Source of the DNA: Euperipatoides rowelli
Lineage: Eukaryota > Onychophora > Udeonychophora > Euonychophora > Peripatopsidae
Assembly: GCA_003024985.2 (NCBI GenBank)
Contig: PXIH01S0022751.1
Strand: one strand, 5' to 3'
Length of the DNA stretch: 16,398 bases
The notes beneath the pieces are model-generated. The model had not been told where the DNA came from. It saw only the letters and a list, made by a program, of their open reading frames with translations, and did no database searches. Below are positions 1 through 10,535 of this stretch, in pieces. A program made the position numbers and the translations under genes. Each line of letters starts with the position of its first letter. Positions within the stretch are counted from its first letter, which is position 1.

Positions 1-1020
1 TAAAAATTTAGGAAGATAGAAGGGATCAGGTTCATTGGTGTGGGATGTGAAATTATTTGATGGATTAAGGGTGGATTGAGCCATCATTATATCGGAATCC
101 CCCTCCCCCCATCAAATAAATTGAGACATTTTTGCTTTATGCATGCACATATGTATTTAAATTTATCAAATAAATTATTGCTAATACAATGTTATATCAT
201 GTTAGTGTTTACTGTCATCAAATAAAATGTAACATTTTTTTGTTGTTGTTTCTTTCCATTACGTAATATTTTTTTTAAAAATTAAATATTACTTGCATAA
301 TTTATTGTTGATGTTTCCTTAGTAAAAAAAAGTATTTGGTAAGCCCCCCCCCCCCTCCCATTATCTCCCTTTAAATAAAACTTCATGACTAATTTTTGTT
401 GCAATCAATTAAGACATTCAATGGTTAGTTTTTGACTCATAAATTGTTTTCTTGGTTTTAGAAAGTCTCAAATAAAATATATCTTAAGTGAATTCCCCCC
501 CCCCCCTTCACCACTATAGTAATGAATCAAGTAAAAAGTTACATGTTAGTTTTTAACATGAAATAATAAACGTTAGTCTATTAAAAAAATTTCTCCTTTG
601 CCTGGTCTAAAAAATCATGCCTGGCCAGGGCTTTTAATTCAAAAAGTTAAATTATAAATAATTTTCTTGCTAAAATAACCCAATTTATAATAAAAATGAT
701 CAAATATTAAAACGCATTAAAAAAAGGAGGGAGGGGGGAGGGAGGGAGCCCAACTATCTGGTCATTTTTTTATTATGTCAACAAAAAGGATGATAAACAA
801 GGAAATAATTTTTAGTGGCCTTATATAATGAAAAAAAAAAATGCTGAATAATGACGGATTTGTTTTTGTCACCAATGATTCAAATATTGTTTGATTTCCT
901 CCCCCCCACCCTCATCGGACCCTTCCCTATCAAGACAAACTTTGTTACAATTTGCTATATAGATAAATAAATAATTTGTGCTTTAATACCTGATTAGAAA
1001 GAAACCCAATTAGATTACAT
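1..1020. other. AT-rich non-coding DNA with recurrent C-tracts
   Basis: I see no gene in this stretch. It is AT-rich but interrupted by pyrimidine tracts. These are C5-T-C6 at 99-110, an uninterrupted C12 at 344-355 followed by TCCC, an uninterrupted C12 at 495-506, and C7 at 901-907. A purine G-tract lies at 726-748. Short phrases recur between the tracts: ATCAAATAAA at about 112, 166 and 218, and ATGTTAGTTTTT-like words at about 198, 418 and 541. This looks like a decayed, irregular repeat, but the spacing is not constant enough to define a unit by eye. Confidence 0.5.
726..748 (+). other. G-quadruplex-forming motif
   Basis: The plus strand has four runs of at least three G, separated by single A residues: 729-731, 733-738, 740-742 and 744-746. 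This satisfies the standard intramolecular G4 pattern with 1-nt loops, the type expected to fold most stably. It is preceded by an A-run and followed by GCCC. No gene is close enough to suggest a promoter role, so it may be only a low-complexity tract. Confidence 0.65.
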
Positions 1021-1844
1021 TTTGGAAGGTTCACTCATTTGAATACATAGCTGACGCGTGATAAATTCAAATCTCCTTAATATTTGATAAATCTATTTCA
1101 AATTAAGTGATCAAATATAAAATTGAAATTTTATTCTTTTAAACCAATTTAATATTTTCTGTCTTGAAAATAACATTTACAAAAATCTCTTGTAATCGAT
1201 GCAAATTGGTGCTGATGATGAGAATCCAGAGATAAATGAAGTGAAATAAAATAATTTTAGATCTTAAATACGTTTTTATTTTTGTAATGTGAACTCGATT
1301 GACTCTTTTCATCTATGTAAAACTAATTTTTTTTTTAAGTTTTTTATTTTTAAAAATCTATTCGTTATTGTTTAAATAAAAAAGGAAAGGGGGAGGGTGT
1401 AAGTTGTGTACTGATAGCTTATTGATTGTGAGAGAATTTTTTAGTATGCTAGTTTCATCTTCATCATTCAGAGTGTCAAACCGAAAGTCTAGCCTTTGAC
1501 TAGTTAGAGCAACCCACACATTGAATTTAAAACAAGTGAAATTATGATTTATTGCGAATAATTTCCTATTTCTCTTTTTTTTAATAGCCTATATTATTTT
1601 ATTTTATTTTTTTTTTTACAAATAGAATATAATTTTTATCATTACCAATATACAGTATATTCAAAAATTTTAAAAATAAAATAAAATATTATAGCATTCC
1701 CTAAGATGAATTTCATCATGTAATTTTACCTTTTTTTTTCTTCTCGTAAATAAAATAAAATATTAAATCGATGGAATGCTAATATTTGATCCTAATACAG
1801 TATTTGATGGCAACTGGTTGAAGAGTAAGAAAATATTTTTTTAA
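1021..1844. other. AT-rich stretch without gene
   Basis: No open frame of note and no repeat with clear borders is visible. The stretch contains A/T homopolymers, AAATAAAAT-type words at about 1600-1760, and a minor G-rich patch at about 1384-1398. I see nothing else that can be supported. Confidence 0.5.
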
Positions 1845-1858
1845 CTTGCCATGGCAAC
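1845..1858. promoter_or_regulatory. Candidate X-box (RFX-like) site
   Basis: The 14-mer CTTGCCATGGCAAC matches the palindromic RFX-family X-box GTTGCCATGGCAAC at 13 of 14 positions. Its core TTGCCATGGCAA is a perfect 12-bp palindrome. A matching half-site ATGGCAAC occurs 44 bp upstream at 1807-1814, and a GTCACCATGG half-site lies at 2307-2316. X-boxes are bound by RFX transcription factors, often near genes for cilia. No gene is visible beside it, so function is inference and a chance match remains possible. Confidence 0.3.
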
Positions 1859-1989
1859 AAATTAGTTTTATCTAAATATAAATCCATCAATAATTGTGAC
1901 TTTGAGAAATATATCCATGGTTATTAAGGAATGCTCACATGAAATAGACATGTAGTGTATTAAAAATAGAAAAAAAAAATCTCATATCA

Positions 1990-2121
1990 ATTGAAATTAT
2001 ATAATACCATATGCAGTATTATTCTCTACATACAATTATACAATATTCTATACACAATATGTATATACAATATACAGTATCACAGTATCTATAATGTATA
2101 TATGAGTGTGTACTTTATAGA
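1990..2121. other. AT-rich lead-in to microsatellite
   Basis: This stretch is rich in ATACAGTAT and TATAC words, for example at about 2013, 2083 and 2091. It grades into the TCTA array that follows. An open frame runs through it and the array, but the frame encodes only Ile/Tyr/Leu/Ser-rich low-complexity sequence and is not a gene. Confidence 0.4.
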
Positions 2122-2201
2122 CTATATCTATCTATATCTATCTTTATCTATCTATCTATCTTTATCTATCTATCTGTCTATCTATTTTATCTATCTATCT
2201 A

Positions 2202-2252
<51 letters not shown>

Positions 2253-2258
2253 CTGTCT
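2122..2258 (+). repeat. TCTA/TCTG tetranucleotide microsatellite
   Basis: This is a compound tetranucleotide array. It starts with imperfect TATC units containing TTTATC interruptions and continues with TCTA repeats. It then has a run of four TCTG units at about 2202-2218 and ends in an uninterrupted TCTA run up to about 2252. The interruptions in the 5' half and the clean 3' half suggest the older part is decaying and the 3' run is the currently slippage-prone segment. Confidence 0.93.
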
Positions 2259-4130
2259 ACACAGTATAGAGTCAGTTGTGAATCCAGATAAAAATTCAGG
2301 GGGAGAGTCACCATGGATGGCATGAGGTCCCGGCTAACAGGGAATTGCAAGCACACCATGAATTGGAGGCACCAACTACTGCCATCAAAATTATAATAGA
2401 ATTTATTTATGAAAATTTAAATGAGTAGCTATTGTGGTTTCTGTGAATCTGCAATTCCTTGAAAATTTGTAGAAATCAGAACCAGTTGTGGAAATCATTG
2501 TCAACCACGGAATACTACATTTTCATTATAAAGGTTATCTAAATATTTTGAATGATTTACAAATAACATAATTCTTTATATTAATTTATATAACAGTGCT
2601 AAAATTTAGTCAGTGCACATGCTGATACAGCTGTACCAAATGTTAAAATATTGAAATTTCTCTATGCTGTAGGTTAAAATATTTAAATGCCAAACAGTAC
2701 AGTAACTAGGATAAGAGATAAATTAGTAATCAATATAACTTGTAATATAAACTCCATAGTTCAACCTAATTGTCTTAGAATGTGGGACATCTGAAAAACA
2801 TTCTATTAGATCCCTGACACTTTTAGTGTGGCCATCTGATAGAAATCTAAGATCTAAATTGTAAATAAAATAAAAATTAAATAAACCAACACCCATGAAC
2901 AAAGTTGCTGAATAAAAAAATACTAAATAATATTAGGCTTCAAGACTAGATAGAATTAATAATAATATTGTTAATTTGTTAGTGTTTCCATTTCAAGTCA
3001 GCATTTGTTTTTTAAAAATAATCCAGCAATGTTTCGTAACAGCACCAGCAATCGTTTTAATCCTGTAAGGTTTTGAATATCTCTGGCAAGCAAATTATTA
3101 GAAAAAAATACTCCCAATTAAATAAATGTATTCCTAACATTGATTTACATTTAGTTTGATTTTTCAATTCTGAAAAAAAAAAACTAATTTACTTTATTTT
3201 TAGTTAGGTCTTACAAAATGAAATATTAGATGATCGTGACTCCTCCATTTGGCTATTATTTATCAAGTATTGCGCATCTTCCGCTTTAGTTTTGTTATAT
3301 TATTATTTTTAAATCAAGGCATTTCTATATCTAAAATAAAGCAAGTAAACATTCGTAAAATTCACTAGCTGAAAGTTTGATTAGAAAAATTATTAGAATG
3401 ATTTGTACTACAACTTATTTCACTTGATAAGCAGTTTAAAGAAGTATAGCTCACTTTAATTTTAGAATAATAAGGAAATTTCCTCTTCTGTATATTCCTT
3501 ATACATGCACATATTTTTTTAAATTTTTTATTTCTGTATTGATGAAGTCTAAATAATATTAAATATTTTGGCTATATTCCAGTTTCCATCAATCCTAAGA
3601 TAGCCACCTTATTAGATTACCGGCCTCCATTCTTCTTTAATAAAAATATATCTAATGTTTTATTATTCCTAAGCTGTGAATATATGGATTTATAATTCCT
3701 CTTCATGATCAGATATTATGTGGTTTAGATTTAGAACATGTTTGTTTGATCTAAAACAATGAAGAGACATTTTTCTCTGAATGTCACATATATTTGCATG
3801 TTATCACTAGTATAGTGAATTGAAAATAATAAAAGGATTTTACAAAAAAAAAGTCTAGAGGAGTAAGGCCTTTCCTTAAAAGTGAAAAACAATGAATAGA
3901 TTTTATTTAAAATAAAAAAAAATGATGCATTAGAAATTTATTGGGATTTTTATAATTAAAGCTTTTAATTACATAAAATAAGAAATGAGTAACAAACTAT
4001 GCAACAACCATTTGTGTCATTTAAATTAATTAGACATACAATATATATTTATGATAATATAAAATAAATAAAATACAAATGAGTTCTGTTTAAATGAATT
4101 GATTGGGGTTCGAGAAAAAAATGACAGAGG
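2259..4130. other. AT-rich stretch without gene
   Basis: No coding region is visible. A less AT-rich patch at about 2296-2390 begins with a GTCACCATGG word and contains a 7-bp inverted pair GATGGCA/TGCCATC, but has no clear element borders. The rest is A/T-rich with scattered homopolymers. Confidence 0.5.
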
Positions 4131-5963
4131 AGCACCAGAGATGACCCCAGGTACTGGCTAAAAAGGCAATCACTCAGTGTGACATACTGTAAGTTAAGGG
4201 CACCCACCACTAACCGTCTAAATTAATATACAGTTTAATTATAAAAATTAAAATATGGGTAATAATAAAACCCGACAGCATTGTAATTTATATTGTGAAT
4301 CATGTTTTAATTTTTGTAATTTTATTATGCATTAAGATTTAATGCCTATACTAATCTTTTATACTAATCTTTTATAATATTGATGCTTCATGATGCACTT
4401 TTAACTAATGTGTGTTATTAATGTATTATTTTTCTTTTTTTTTTTTAAAAAAATAAAAAAAAAGGAGTTTATTAAAAAAGTAAGAAAAACATTTCCCAAA
4501 CATTTATTAAAGTTGTCAATTAGGCTACTACTTTACTCTGGAGCATCATAACTATTGTGCTACCTTAAATCCTTATAAAAAATTTTTTTTTATGGACTAA
4601 TTACCAATTTTTAAAAAAATACAAAGTTATATTATATACACTAAACTTAAAGTATTCAGATAAGTTCAGTTGTTTGGAAGAAAATGTGAATATACAAGCA
4701 CACATTTCGTTAATATATAATGTCAACTATTTTAAGGTATTTAAAAAGATTTTGGCCAAACTTTACTGAGAATGCCGCAACACGTGTTTATGCTAATATT
4801 GAACATTTTATAAACACAACTAAACATAACATTTATTAAATTCCCACTATAAAACATTTTTCATTCCAAAAAAAAATATTGTGCCTCTTGATTATCATAG
4901 GGTTGGAGGAGCATAGTAGATTTAATATGTAGTAGGAGCTAGGGTAAAGGTTAGGACTCAAAAGATTTGATTTATTGCATGTTGGAGTTGAGGTTCAGTT
5001 TGAAATGAACATTAGGACTGTAAAATAAAAAAATAACGCTGCTATACATTTAAGACATTTTAAGTTTGTAAGAATTTAAACTGAAATATTAGCAATTTTA
5101 ATAAAAAAATGATTCAAGATGAAATCCTGCTCAAATTTCATTCAATTTAATGGTTATTAGTTTGCTAAAAAGTGTCAAATTTAAAACATTTAAACTTTCT
5201 TACCTCTCTTAAACATCGGAAAATAACATGCAATTCTGGTGTAATGCCCTCATTAATAAAAAAAAATAACTGGAATGTTTACACACGTGAGATTGACAAA
5301 TAAAGTCCGCAGTATAGTAGCATCTGACTGCATTCACATGACCCAATAATAACCTAACTATCGATCTTACAAAAATAAATATTTTCCCTTTATAAATGGT
5401 GTTTTCATTAATTTTTTTATATAACTTCGATATAAAATCTTTCTTGGATATTTCAGAATTCAATAAGCGAAGATATTTTATAACAAAATCATATTCTTCA
5501 TAACTTTATATATATTTTAATATCTTTCAATAATGATCTTTTCTCTAACGTTTCATATTTGATATTAAGTAGATGTATAATCTGTTATCAATTAAGGTTT
5601 TCTTCTACAGTTAAAGTCATTTATCATAGAAATTCATTTTCCGTTAATATTTAAATATATACATTTTCAAATAATACAATTTACTTACTTTATAAAAAAT
5701 CTAAAAATAAATTTTAACAGCAACATGAACTTGAATTCATTGAATTTTTTTCTATAAGTAGACGAATCGAAAATCTAATATTTAGTAAATGTCAATTTTA
5801 TTATTTTTTTCAAAGAATTATTTTATAAACCCTACTTCTAATTAGTGTCAAATCATGGCATCATGTAGAAGGAATTAATTTTTCACCGATGGGGTAGGCA
5901 TGCATGTTTTTGATCATGTAGCTGAGCACGATAGATTAAGCGCCCAAATGCTATGAGACTTCA
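4131..5963. other. AT-rich stretch without gene
   Basis: No gene is visible. Small items are a 13-bp tandem duplication ATACTAATCTTTT at 4348-4373 and a T-run/A-run junction at about 4434-4462. There is also a perfect AACACGTGTT palindrome containing a CACGTG E-box at 4779-4788, a second CACGTG at 5284-5289, and a G/A-rich patch with GGTTAGG-like words at about 4900-5000. None of these marks a gene. Confidence 0.5.
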
Positions 5964-6016
5964 TTACAGTTTATAGGACTCTTAGCAATAATTGTTAAGA
6001 GGCTTATAAACTGTAA
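5964..6016. repeat. Compact 53-nt near-perfect hairpin
   Basis: The outer arms are TTACAGTTTATA and its exact reverse complement TATAAACTGTAA. After a 3-nt mismatch (GGA against GCT) the stem resumes as CTCTTA/TAAGAG, then a G.T pair, then CAAT-A-ATTG at the tip. Read as RNA it gives two 22-nt arms around a 9-nt loop. This is the size of a microRNA stem, but there is little pairing beyond the outer arms, so a classical Drosha-type basal stem is missing. It could also be a small palindromic repeat. Confidence 0.8.
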
Positions 6017-8010
6017 ATAGAACTTTGTAATATTTGTAGTATTGCGGAATTCTGCAATTTTGCCAAGATTTCTGGAGTAGCTGGGAATAATATCTGGTGA
6101 TAAGTTCTTAGTCTCCAGCTTTTTAGTTTTATACGTTATGAGTACTAGCAGTACAACATCAGTAAAATGACTCAACTTTGTTGACAATTATTTTTATATA
6201 TTGAAAATGGGAGAGTTAACGCAACAAATGTAGCATGCAAAACACATCATTCCATTCAAGAATTACAGCATTAGGAACTATTAGTTACAAAATAATTACA
6301 TTTTTAAATTAATATTTTGAAAAATTCCAGTATTTCAGCTCCCACTGTTCTTTTCAAAACATCATTACTGTGAACTTCAGCCATAGCTGAACATGGACCT
6401 CAATTTGGACACAAAATAAACTGGGATGATACCAAAATGCTGCAGAGAAATAAAAACACCAGTGAATGGTTATTTTTAAAAGGATGGGAAGTTTGCATGA
6501 TGTTTTTGAAATGTACACAGGGGAACTGATTTGCCGGAATTTTACAAATTATTATTTAAAAAATGAAAATATTTTCTAACTAATATTTCCTGGTATCGAC
6601 ACTGTAAATCTTAATAAAGGTAAATAAAGCAATTGAAAATTAGAACAACAAGTGTCTTTTTAAATATTTAACTCGTACTCTTTAAGAACTGAATTTAAAA
6701 CATTATTACTTTGGTTGATTTTAATTATAATTAAATTTTCTTTACTCATTCAAACAATTTTGATCCAAAATGAGAAACAGAATAAGTTAAAAAAAAAGAA
6801 TAAGAATTGGACAATGTAATAATCACTAGCGGTCGGTCGTATAAACAATATCAAAAGTAGGTTTGTAGGCTATGGATTGCGATTTTAATTAAAAAAGACA
6901 ATGATTTAAGTAATAGTTTTTGTGCAAACGTTGCAATAATAATAATAATAATAGTAACATTGTAAAATAATATGTAATTTAGGACAGTTAATCGTGTGAT
7001 AAAATTACTAACTAGTTTTTGCCTGTTTGTTAAATAACGGGACAAGTGGATCATCGACTCAACCCTATCCTGTAGCACTTTATCTTTTATTTGGATGTTA
7101 AAAATTTGACTGATAAACTCAGTGTTTTTAAAAAATAAATTACACAAATTGTTTGAAATGCACAAAAAAATGTTAAATTCACCTAAGGTTCAAACAAAGT
7201 TATAAGGGATGGGGGCAGGGGTAGCTACAACTTTTGATTGAAAAGCATACATAGAGTTAAAAATGTAATTATTGATTTAAAGGACTAATTAAGAACACAA
7301 AACCCTCCAGCATGAATTATTGGAAAGTTAATCTTTTAAAAACTTAAGCAAAGATAACAGCTGAACAGTTTAATTTTTTTTTTCAAATTTCAATGTGGAT
7401 AAAGGAAAAAATCTTTACATTTTCAGCAATCTATAAAAAGTAATGATGCTAATGAGCATTTATATTTTTAAGTTCATATCAAGTTTACTTGATATAAAAA
7501 AATATATACAGTATATTTAAAATATAAATGATATAAAATGACTTCTTAAAGTGTATTATCAATTCCATTTAAAACTTTATCAAAAAATATATGTTTAATT
7601 CATCGAGTTTTCATATTTCATTTAAAAAATGATAAATAAGAACATTTGATCACTAAACTTATAGATCATTTTATTGGACAACTAGCATTTTCTCATTTTT
7701 AACCATAAATATTTCAGTTGCTAATTGTAAGGATTACTTACAACCTTTGATCGACTATTGCAGTTTGGGTTATTTTATAGTGAATACTGTCAATAGGAAT
7801 AAGTTGAATAGATATTTTTGAGGTATCTCTAAAAGGTTAATAGACTTAAATATATGCCTAACGTGACCAGACTGGCTATCTTGAGGGATCATGGAGTTAT
7901 TACCCCACTACAGAGATTACAGCAAGTTGATCTTATTTTTACATTTAAAAGAGTAGCCCTAGAGGGTAACAATACACCATTATTTTGTTTATTGAATGAA
8001 ATCTGCAAGA
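6017..8010. other. AT-rich stretch without supported gene
   Basis: No gene can be supported. The stretch contains an (AAT)6 microsatellite at 6935-6952, a small hairpin with 6-bp arms TTCAGC/GCTGAA at 6376-6391, and a hairpin with 9-bp arms ATATCAAGT/ACTTGATAT at 7476-7495. A G-rich patch lies at about 7208-7221. The segment 7854-8018 is less AT-rich and open in one frame, but that frame runs on into the adjacent transposon. Confidence 0.5.
6935..6952 (+). repeat. (AAT)6 microsatellite
   Basis: Six consecutive AAT units form a short perfect trinucleotide repeat within AT-rich DNA. Confidence 0.85.
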
Positions 8011-8018
8011 GAGGTAAT
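8011..8018 (+). repeat. Left target-site duplication of hAT MITE
   Basis: GAGGTAAT directly abuts the CAG terminus and pairs with GAGGTCAT at 8207-8214, differing at one position. Confidence 0.8.
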
Positions 8019-8206
8019 CAGGGATGGATTGGCTCAATAGATAAGCCAGGGGAAATGTACCCATCTACAAGCCCTTAGGAAGGGAGGACGGCCCACACAA
8101 CACACTAGGGGGGGGGGGGCATGAATTTTTTTTAAAATATTGCAGTAAAAAATACACCAGCCTATTATGAAATTCATAATTTCCTTACTGGCCCAGTCCA
8201 TCACTG
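8019..8206. mobile_element. 188-bp non-autonomous hAT element (MITE)
   Basis: The left end reads CAGGGATGGATTGG. The right end, reverse-complemented, reads CAGTGATGGACTGG, so 12 of the first 14 positions agree. The CAG...CTG termini and this type of end sequence fit the hAT superfamily. The element is bordered by an 8-bp direct repeat, GAGGTAAT at 8011-8018 and GAGGTCAT at 8207-8214 (7 of 8 identical), which is the duplication length hAT transposases make. The interior has no transposase. It contains an uninterrupted G12 run at 8108-8119 and a 17-bp palindrome ATTATGAA-A-TTCATAAT at 8164-8180. The element must have been mobilised in trans. The single TSD mismatch and diverged termini indicate an old insertion. 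Confidence 0.85.
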
Positions 8207-8214
8207 GAGGTCAT
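8207..8214 (+). repeat. Right target-site duplication of hAT MITE
   Basis: GAGGTCAT directly follows the CTG terminus and matches the left copy at 7 of 8 positions. Confidence 0.8.
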
Positions 8215-8375
8215 CAATGGAAGTTGGTAAAGAAATTACTAATTCTAGAAGCATACATGAATATATTTCTAACTGTATGGTCAATAAGTAAACACATCAA
8301 CTCTTAGTTCAAAAATTCTTTTGATGAATATTTCTCTGAAAACGCTAAAATTTTAATGATTTTATTTAAAGTTGA

Positions 8376-8398
8376 GATGTAAGTCTCCAACTTACATC
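8376..8398. repeat. Small perfect hairpin
   Basis: Arms GATGTAAGT and ACTTACATC are exact reverse complements around the 5-nt loop CTCCA. It lies just left of the large palindrome at 8414-8572. The stem is AT-rich and lacks the following T-run of a bacterial terminator. In eukaryotic DNA it is best treated as an unexplained small inverted repeat. Confidence 0.75.
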
Positions 8399-8413
8399 AC
8401 CATACCACTAAAC

Positions 8414-8572
8414 TAAATTTTGGTTTTATACAATGTTAGAACATCTATTACATCATCTTATAATATAACACAAATCAAAGTAAACACCAGGTGTTTGCTT
8501 TGATTTGTGTTTAAGATGATGTAATAGATGAAGTAATCAGCCTTATGTAACAATGTATAAAACTTAAATTTA
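8414..8572. repeat. Two-level 159-bp palindrome
   Basis: The inner arms at 8442-8488 and 8490-8530 pair over 41 positions with one substitution, leaving only one base (A, 8489) at the centre. The left arm carries an extra TAATAT at 8461-8466. An outer pair, 8423-8438 against 8548-8563 (GTTTTATACAATGTTA), matches 15 of 16. A further TAAATTT/AAATTTA pair closes the structure at 8414-8420 and 8566-8572. Between the two levels lie 3 unpaired bases on the left and 17 on the right. The whole resembles a fold-back element or an inverted duplication. A 3-bp AAC occurs at both borders, but that is too short to prove a target duplication. Confidence 0.85.
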
Positions 8573-9451
8573 AACACTTTAAAAACAAAATTGATGAATT
8601 ATAGGCCTACATACATTTTTTTTTTAAATAAAACTAAATTGACAAAGTTGAAAAGAGCATTGATAATACCATTGCTATTATTAAAAAGAAATAATGCCTA
8701 TAGGAAGATTATATTGTTTTATATATTATATTAATGAAAACAAATATATATTTTAATTATGTTTCCTTAATTTTTTGTTGCAGCAATATTTTAAAAATTT
8801 GTTGACATTTGCACAAATTAAAAAAAAAACTGGCTGTCATCATGTCATTATGTACGTTTATGAATCATTCGCTTTCGGTAAAGGGTAATTTATGTACGCT
8901 ATTTATTTTCAAAATTTTGTGCAGGAAGCAATAAATATCTACATGTAGAGGAGGAGCCAGTGGTGCAGTGGAAGTATTTGCTCAGCGCCCCCTACTGAAC
9001 ATCTCATAAAAATGGCACCTAACGCTATTTTAATAATTTAATTAATTCTCGTCTCTTTGTTGTGGAATATCATGCTATCTTGCGCCTAACCTTAGTTGGA
9101 TTGAAGCCGGGAAATAGGCGTCTTAATTTCTAAACTGTATTGTTAATATCCTGATTTTTATTACTTTTTTATTTAATACGAACATGACAATTAAAAATAA
9201 CTTGAAACAAAATGTGACCTATAGTCTCCAAGTTAGTTAATAATAATAAATTGGGATGTAGGAAGCTACTGTATATTTTGTTGCATTCCTTTTTAAAAAA
9301 TAAATGCAGTCTCAGCCTATGCTATGAAATGAATCCATATAACCCTGTTCCTCACATTGTTCAATTTTTGTAAAAAAATTAGTGTTTTTTAAAAAAAATG
9401 TGTATGTATTGGCTGTCTGTCTGTTATCCACGCGCAATGTAATTTCTTAGT
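8573..9451. other. AT-rich stretch without gene
   Basis: No coding region is visible. The palindromic word TAGGCCTA occurs near 8602. A GC-rich island at about 8949-9000 contains a 40-nt core running from CAGTGG (8958) to CTACTG (8997), including GCGCCCCC. A TGTCTGTCTGTT word at about 9413-9425 leads into the TIR element that follows. Confidence 0.5.
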
Positions 9452-10368
9452 TAGGCCGGTGACACACTAAGCAGTGTGTAACAGTACTTCATTTTTGCTG
9501 TGAAAAAGACGCCGATAAAGTTTGGTGTCAAACAGGCTGATCGTTGCAGCATGAAGGATTAGAGATGATTTTACAAGGCTAAATTGACACGCCTTTTTTT
9601 TTAGATTCAATTTCATCCACCATGACGGTATTTTAAATAAAATATTACTCAATAATAAATGTTAATAAAATATTTATTTAATTTTTCTGTACATTAATAT
9701 TAATAAAATGTTGAATTTTACTGATTATATTATTAACAATAACATTTTTAATTAGCCTAACAAAATATACGAGTACAACCCTTTTTTTGTACTTTTGCTT
9801 TCTTGCTTTTGAAAAACAAAATGACACTAATCCATCAATGTTATGATAATTGAAAAAGTTAATTGAAAAGCATCTTAACCTACTAAGTTGAAACATCAGC
9901 TAAATTGATAATCTAATTCTACTCTAAAATTGAGCGCCCCAACTTTATATTTTCATTCTTTATTTCAGTTTAAATTTGATTTTTTTTAATGGTGTAATTT
10001 GTTTCAATCAATAAGACGTCATCACTATTATGTTGATTGGAGAGCTGTGAATTAGAACTAGGTCAAACCTTTGTCTAACGATACACAGCAAGCTAAAGAA
10101 TAAATAGTTTGGCTATTTTTTTTTAAAAAAAAAGTTTTATAATTAAAGTTTAAATAAATAAATAAAGAAATAATAATGAAAAACCAATAATGTATAGACT
10201 CTTGTGTTGATGATTTAGTTTATTTCTTTAAAATAAATATGCTAAATAATTACTCTTGCTTTTGTCATTGTTTATCCCATATCAAAACAATTTGCAGGCT
10301 GAAAATAGGAAGCATCTTCGAGCAGCAACTAGTGTTGTGTTTAGCGAATCCTATGTACTTTAAAAAAA

Positions 10369-10390
10369 GGGGCGTTGATTTCAACGCAAG
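10369..10390. repeat. Internal palindrome GCGTTGA-TT-TCAACGC
   Basis: Seven-base arms flank a 2-nt spacer near the middle of the right half of the TIR element. A related AACGCAAATGCAGC word follows at about 10460. It is GC-rich for this neighbourhood and may be a transposase-binding or structural feature of the element. Confidence 0.5.
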
Positions 10391-10535
10391 CTACTGCTTG
10401 TCACCGCAACATTTTTTAAAACAAGCTTTATCATTTTTCTACCGAAAACCCCTGAAAATCAACGCAAATGCAGCAAAACCAACGTAATTTTCAGTTTAGC
10501 ATATCCAATTGAAATCTATGTGTTTTAAAACTGTT

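Noticed and set aside
1991-2269. 92-codon open frame on the plus strand
   Set aside because: It is the translation of ATAC/TCTA low-complexity DNA and the microsatellite, giving Tyr/Ile/Leu/Ser repeats with no domain.
6851-7165. 104-codon minus-strand frame, the longest in the window
   Set aside because: It runs through the AAT microsatellite (an isoleucine run) and AT-rich DNA. Composition is Ile/Leu/Asn/Phe-rich without a motif, and the length is unremarkable for the region.
7854-8078. 74-codon plus-strand frame beginning at an ATG in less AT-rich DNA
   Set aside because: It is the most protein-like frame in the window, but its last 20 codons are read from the hAT MITE. It also has no recognised domain and no splice structure. 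A short exon ending before 8011 is not excluded, but nothing supports it.
8940-9000. tRNA gene
   Set aside because: GTGGTGCAGTGG resembles an A-box phrase, but there is no B-box, anticodon stem or acceptor pairing.
10239-10487. 82-codon frame inside the TIR element as a transposase remnant
   Set aside because: No DDE/D-type motif or DNA-binding pattern is visible, and the frame is bounded by element-internal AT-rich sequence.
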